From contig DUJJ01000202.1 of NCBI GenBank assembly GCA_013329865.1, positions 20,483 to 27,265 of the forward strand: DNA of 6,783 nucleotides, written 5' to 3'. This DNA comes from Candidatus Poseidoniaceae archaeon (GTDB lineage: Archaea; Thermoplasmatota; Poseidoniia; Poseidoniales; Poseidoniaceae). Both the position numbers and the translations under genes were made by a program. Below, one piece after another: positions 5,222-6,783 of this stretch. The notes beneath the pieces were generated by a model. It was not told the origin of the DNA. It saw only the letters and a program-made list of their open reading frames with translations, and did no database searches. The stretch's first letter is position 1; each line of letters starts with the position of its first letter.

Positions 5222-6643
5222 ATGGTGTCATTTTCTGATCTCGGAGTTTCTAGAGACTTAGTCAGGGTCTTGGCAAGTCAGGGGATAAATCAACCGTTTG
5301 AAGTTCAGACAGAATCCATTCCTGATGGGATGTTAGGTAATGATCTATGTTGCCGAGCACCAACTGGTTCAGGAAAGACATTAGCGTTTGGTCTGCCGCT
5401 AATCGAACGTACTAGGCCGGCAGAGCCGGGTTTTCCGACCTCGCTAATCTTGACACCGACTAGAGAATTAGCCGAACAAATATTTCAGGTATTAGACCCG
5501 CTCTCACGTGAACTTGGATTATTTACCTATGCAGTTTACGGTGGCGTATCTTACACTAAGCAATTTAGGGCGCTAGAACGGGGCGTCGATATACTCGTTG
5601 CTTGCCCTGGTAGATTGATCGATTTACTTGAGCGCGGGTCAATATCGCTTGAGGATACTGATATTGTAGTACTGGATGAGGCGGACAGGATGGCTGACAT
5701 GGGGTTCATGCAACCAGTTTGTCAAATACTTGACGAGTGTCGAATCGAGCGTCAAACAATTTTGTTCAGTGCTACACTAGATGATGAGGTGGCCGACTTG
5801 GTTCGTGACTATCAAACCAATCCAGTTACCATCGAAGTCGGTCCCAAAGAGGTCTCAATGGATAGCATGACGCATTATTTTTGGTTAATGCCGAATTCTA
5901 AGAAATCAACTATTACCAGCGAAATAGTTCGCAAATGTGGCCGAACAATCGTGTTTTGCCGGACTAGAGCTGGAGCTGACAGGGTTGGTGACGACCTTAC
6001 CTATGATGGTCTAGCGGCTCAAGTATTACACGGTGGCCTATCCCAAAAACAGAGAGATCGAGCCATGGCAAGATTCCAGCACGGTGAGTGTATGGCATTG
6101 ATTGCTACCGATGTCGCCGCCCGAGGTATCGATGTCGAAGGTGTAAATTGCGTCATACACTACGACCCGCCAGAGAATGGTAAGGCATACAAACATCGCA
6201 GTGGTAGAACCGCTCGTGGTGGTTCAACTGGAATCATCATTTCCCTAATCCAAAAACCGCAGCGAAAAACCGTTAGCAAAATTCAGCGGGAGGTTGGCAT
6301 AAATGTGGAATTTACGCCACCAGATTTTGCCCAGTTACCTGAATTTGAGGTTGAATTTATTGGTGCACAGAGGCGGCGTAGTTTCGGTAGTAGAAATCGC
6401 AATGAGTCCAATAGAAAACACTACGGAAACCGCAATCGTTCGCAACCACGTAAGCCTGTAGGCGGGCGGACTTCGAAACCAAAACGCTTTGAAGATAAGA
6501 AACGAGTTTACAACAAGAAGAAACCAAGAAACACTCATCACCGCCCAAATCGTGGTAAAAAACCCGAGAAGAGCGGGCCGAGACAGCCCGGGGGTCGCAA
6601 CAGAGGTGGTAGGAAGGGTAACAATCGCCGTCGCAACAATTAG
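5222..6643 (+). CDS. DEAD-box ATP-dependent RNA helicase, RhlE-like, with basic C-terminal tail
   Basis: A superfamily 2 helicase that unwinds short RNA duplexes or remodels RNA-protein complexes with ATP, in roles such as ribosome assembly, mRNA decay or cold adaptation. All motifs are present and intact in 473 residues: Q motif (F4 and GINQPFEVQ, Q29), motif I APTGSGKT (46-53), Ia PTRELAEQ (79-86), GG (107-108), Ib CPGR (128-131), II DEAD (152-155), III SAT (183-185), IV IVFCRTR (243-249), V ATDVAARGIDV (295-305) and VI HRSGRTARGG (325-334). From about 384 the rest is a low-complexity tail rich in Arg, Lys, Asn and Gly with some RGG-like elements, likely disordered and RNA-binding. The core, especially LDEADRMADMGF, resembles bacterial RhlE-like helicases, including actinobacterial ones. 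It follows the thiolase gene by 93 nt and precedes another gene by 30 nt. The exact RNA target is unknown. Confidence 0.95.
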   Translation: MVSFSDLGVSRDLVRVLASQGINQPFEVQTESIPDGMLGNDLCCRAPTGSGKTLAFGLPLIERTRPAEPGFPTSLILTPTRELAEQIFQVLDPLSRELGLFTYAVYGGVSYTKQFRALERGVDILVACPGRLIDLLERGSISLEDTDIVVLDEADRMADMGFMQPVCQILDECRIERQTILFSATLDDEVADLVRDYQTNPVTIEVGPKEVSMDSMTHYFWLMPNSKKSTITSEIVRKCGRTIVFCRTRAGADRVGDDLTYDGLAAQVLHGGLSQKQRDRAMARFQHGECMALIATDVAARGIDVEGVNCVIHYDPPENGKAYKHRSGRTARGGSTGIIISLIQKPQRKTVSKIQREVGINVEFTPPDFAQLPEFEVEFIGAQRRRSFGSRNRNESNRKHYGNRNRSQPRKPVGGRTSKPKRFEDKKRVYNKKKPRNTHHRPNRGKKPEKSGPRQPGGRNRGGRKGNNRRRNN

Positions 6644-6652
6644 AATAATTAA
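6644..6652 (+). promoter_or_regulatory. TATA-like element upstream of the right-edge gene
   Basis: AATAATTAA starts right after the helicase stop and is centred about 26 nt before the ATG at 6674. That is the spacing expected between an archaeal TATA box and the start of a leaderless transcript, and no ribosome site lies in between. This is an inference from spacing and base composition only; short AT-rich gaps are common. Confidence 0.3.
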
Positions 6653-6673
6653 CTTACATTGTCAGAATCTATT

Positions 6674-6783
6674 ATGGCAGAAATGTATCAGGTGCTAAGC
6701 CCGCTTTTTGGTTTCATAATGTTGGCATATGTTGGTTATTGTTTTTCCAAAGAGGGAACACATTCCAGAGGGCACGGCTGGCA
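6674..6783 (+). CDS. N-terminus of a probable membrane protein, cut by the right window edge
   Basis: An ATG at 6674 opens 36 codons that run off the window. The residues hold a clear hydrophobic segment, SPLFGFIMLAYVGYCF, followed by SKEG and a His/Arg-containing stretch. A membrane segment right at the N-terminus with a PLF...G. pattern recalls AEC-type permeases (auxin efflux carrier family), but the visible part is too short to rely on. It starts 30 nt after the helicase stop on the same strand, with no Shine-Dalgarno but a TATA-like element at the right spacing. An internal ATG at 6683 is an alternative start. Confidence 0.55.
   Translation, partial: MAEMYQVLSPLFGFIMLAYVGYCFSKEGTHSRGHGW

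Noticed and set aside
1..6783. CRISPR array, insertion sequence, toxin-antitoxin pair or phage-defence system
   Set aside because: No regularly spaced direct repeats, transposase motifs, paired small genes or defence-domain motifs are seen on either strand.

Overview
The window is a compact stretch of a prokaryotic genome with moderate GC, short intergenic gaps and no sign of mobile DNA. I read the host as probably an archaeon. A marine Thermoplasmatota-type euryarchaeon (Marine Group II-like) is my best but unproven guess. The strongest evidence is the tRNA-Phe(GAA): it has an archaeal/eukaryal D-arm and G at position 37, where most bacterial tRNA-Phe carries A. Most starts also lack a clear Shine-Dalgarno sequence, and one TATA-like element sits about 26 nt before a start codon. 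Against this, the proteins (MogA-type molybdopterin adenylyltransferase, RNase PH, AtoB-type thiolase, RhlE-like DEAD-box helicase) look bacterial. Either the host is an archaeon rich in bacterial genes, or it is a bacterium with an unusual tRNA.

Layout. The left half is read on the minus strand, in transcription order: rph (3839 to 3015), tRNA-Phe (2963 to 2888), a large multi-pass membrane protein of unknown function (2803 to 698) that overlaps mogA (711 to 100), and then the first codons of another gene running off the left edge (50 to 1). The right half is read on the plus strand: an acetyl-CoA acetyltransferase (3935-5128), a DEAD-box RNA helicase with a long basic tail (5222-6643), and the start of a probable membrane protein running off the right edge (from 6674). 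The two halves diverge from a 95-bp region between rph and the thiolase gene, which holds a small dyad.

How the genes relate. RNase PH is a 3' exonuclease that trims tRNA precursors, and here it lies directly upstream of a tRNA gene that encodes its own CCA. The membrane protein and mogA overlap and are probably co-transcribed, but nothing visible links the membrane protein to molybdenum cofactor. The thiolase and helicase look like independent metabolic and RNA-metabolism genes sharing a strand. I see no defence system, CRISPR array, insertion sequence or prophage. The best candidates for something undescribed are the roughly 700-residue membrane protein, the enlarged RNase PH in an apparently archaeal setting, and several short perfect inverted repeats between genes.
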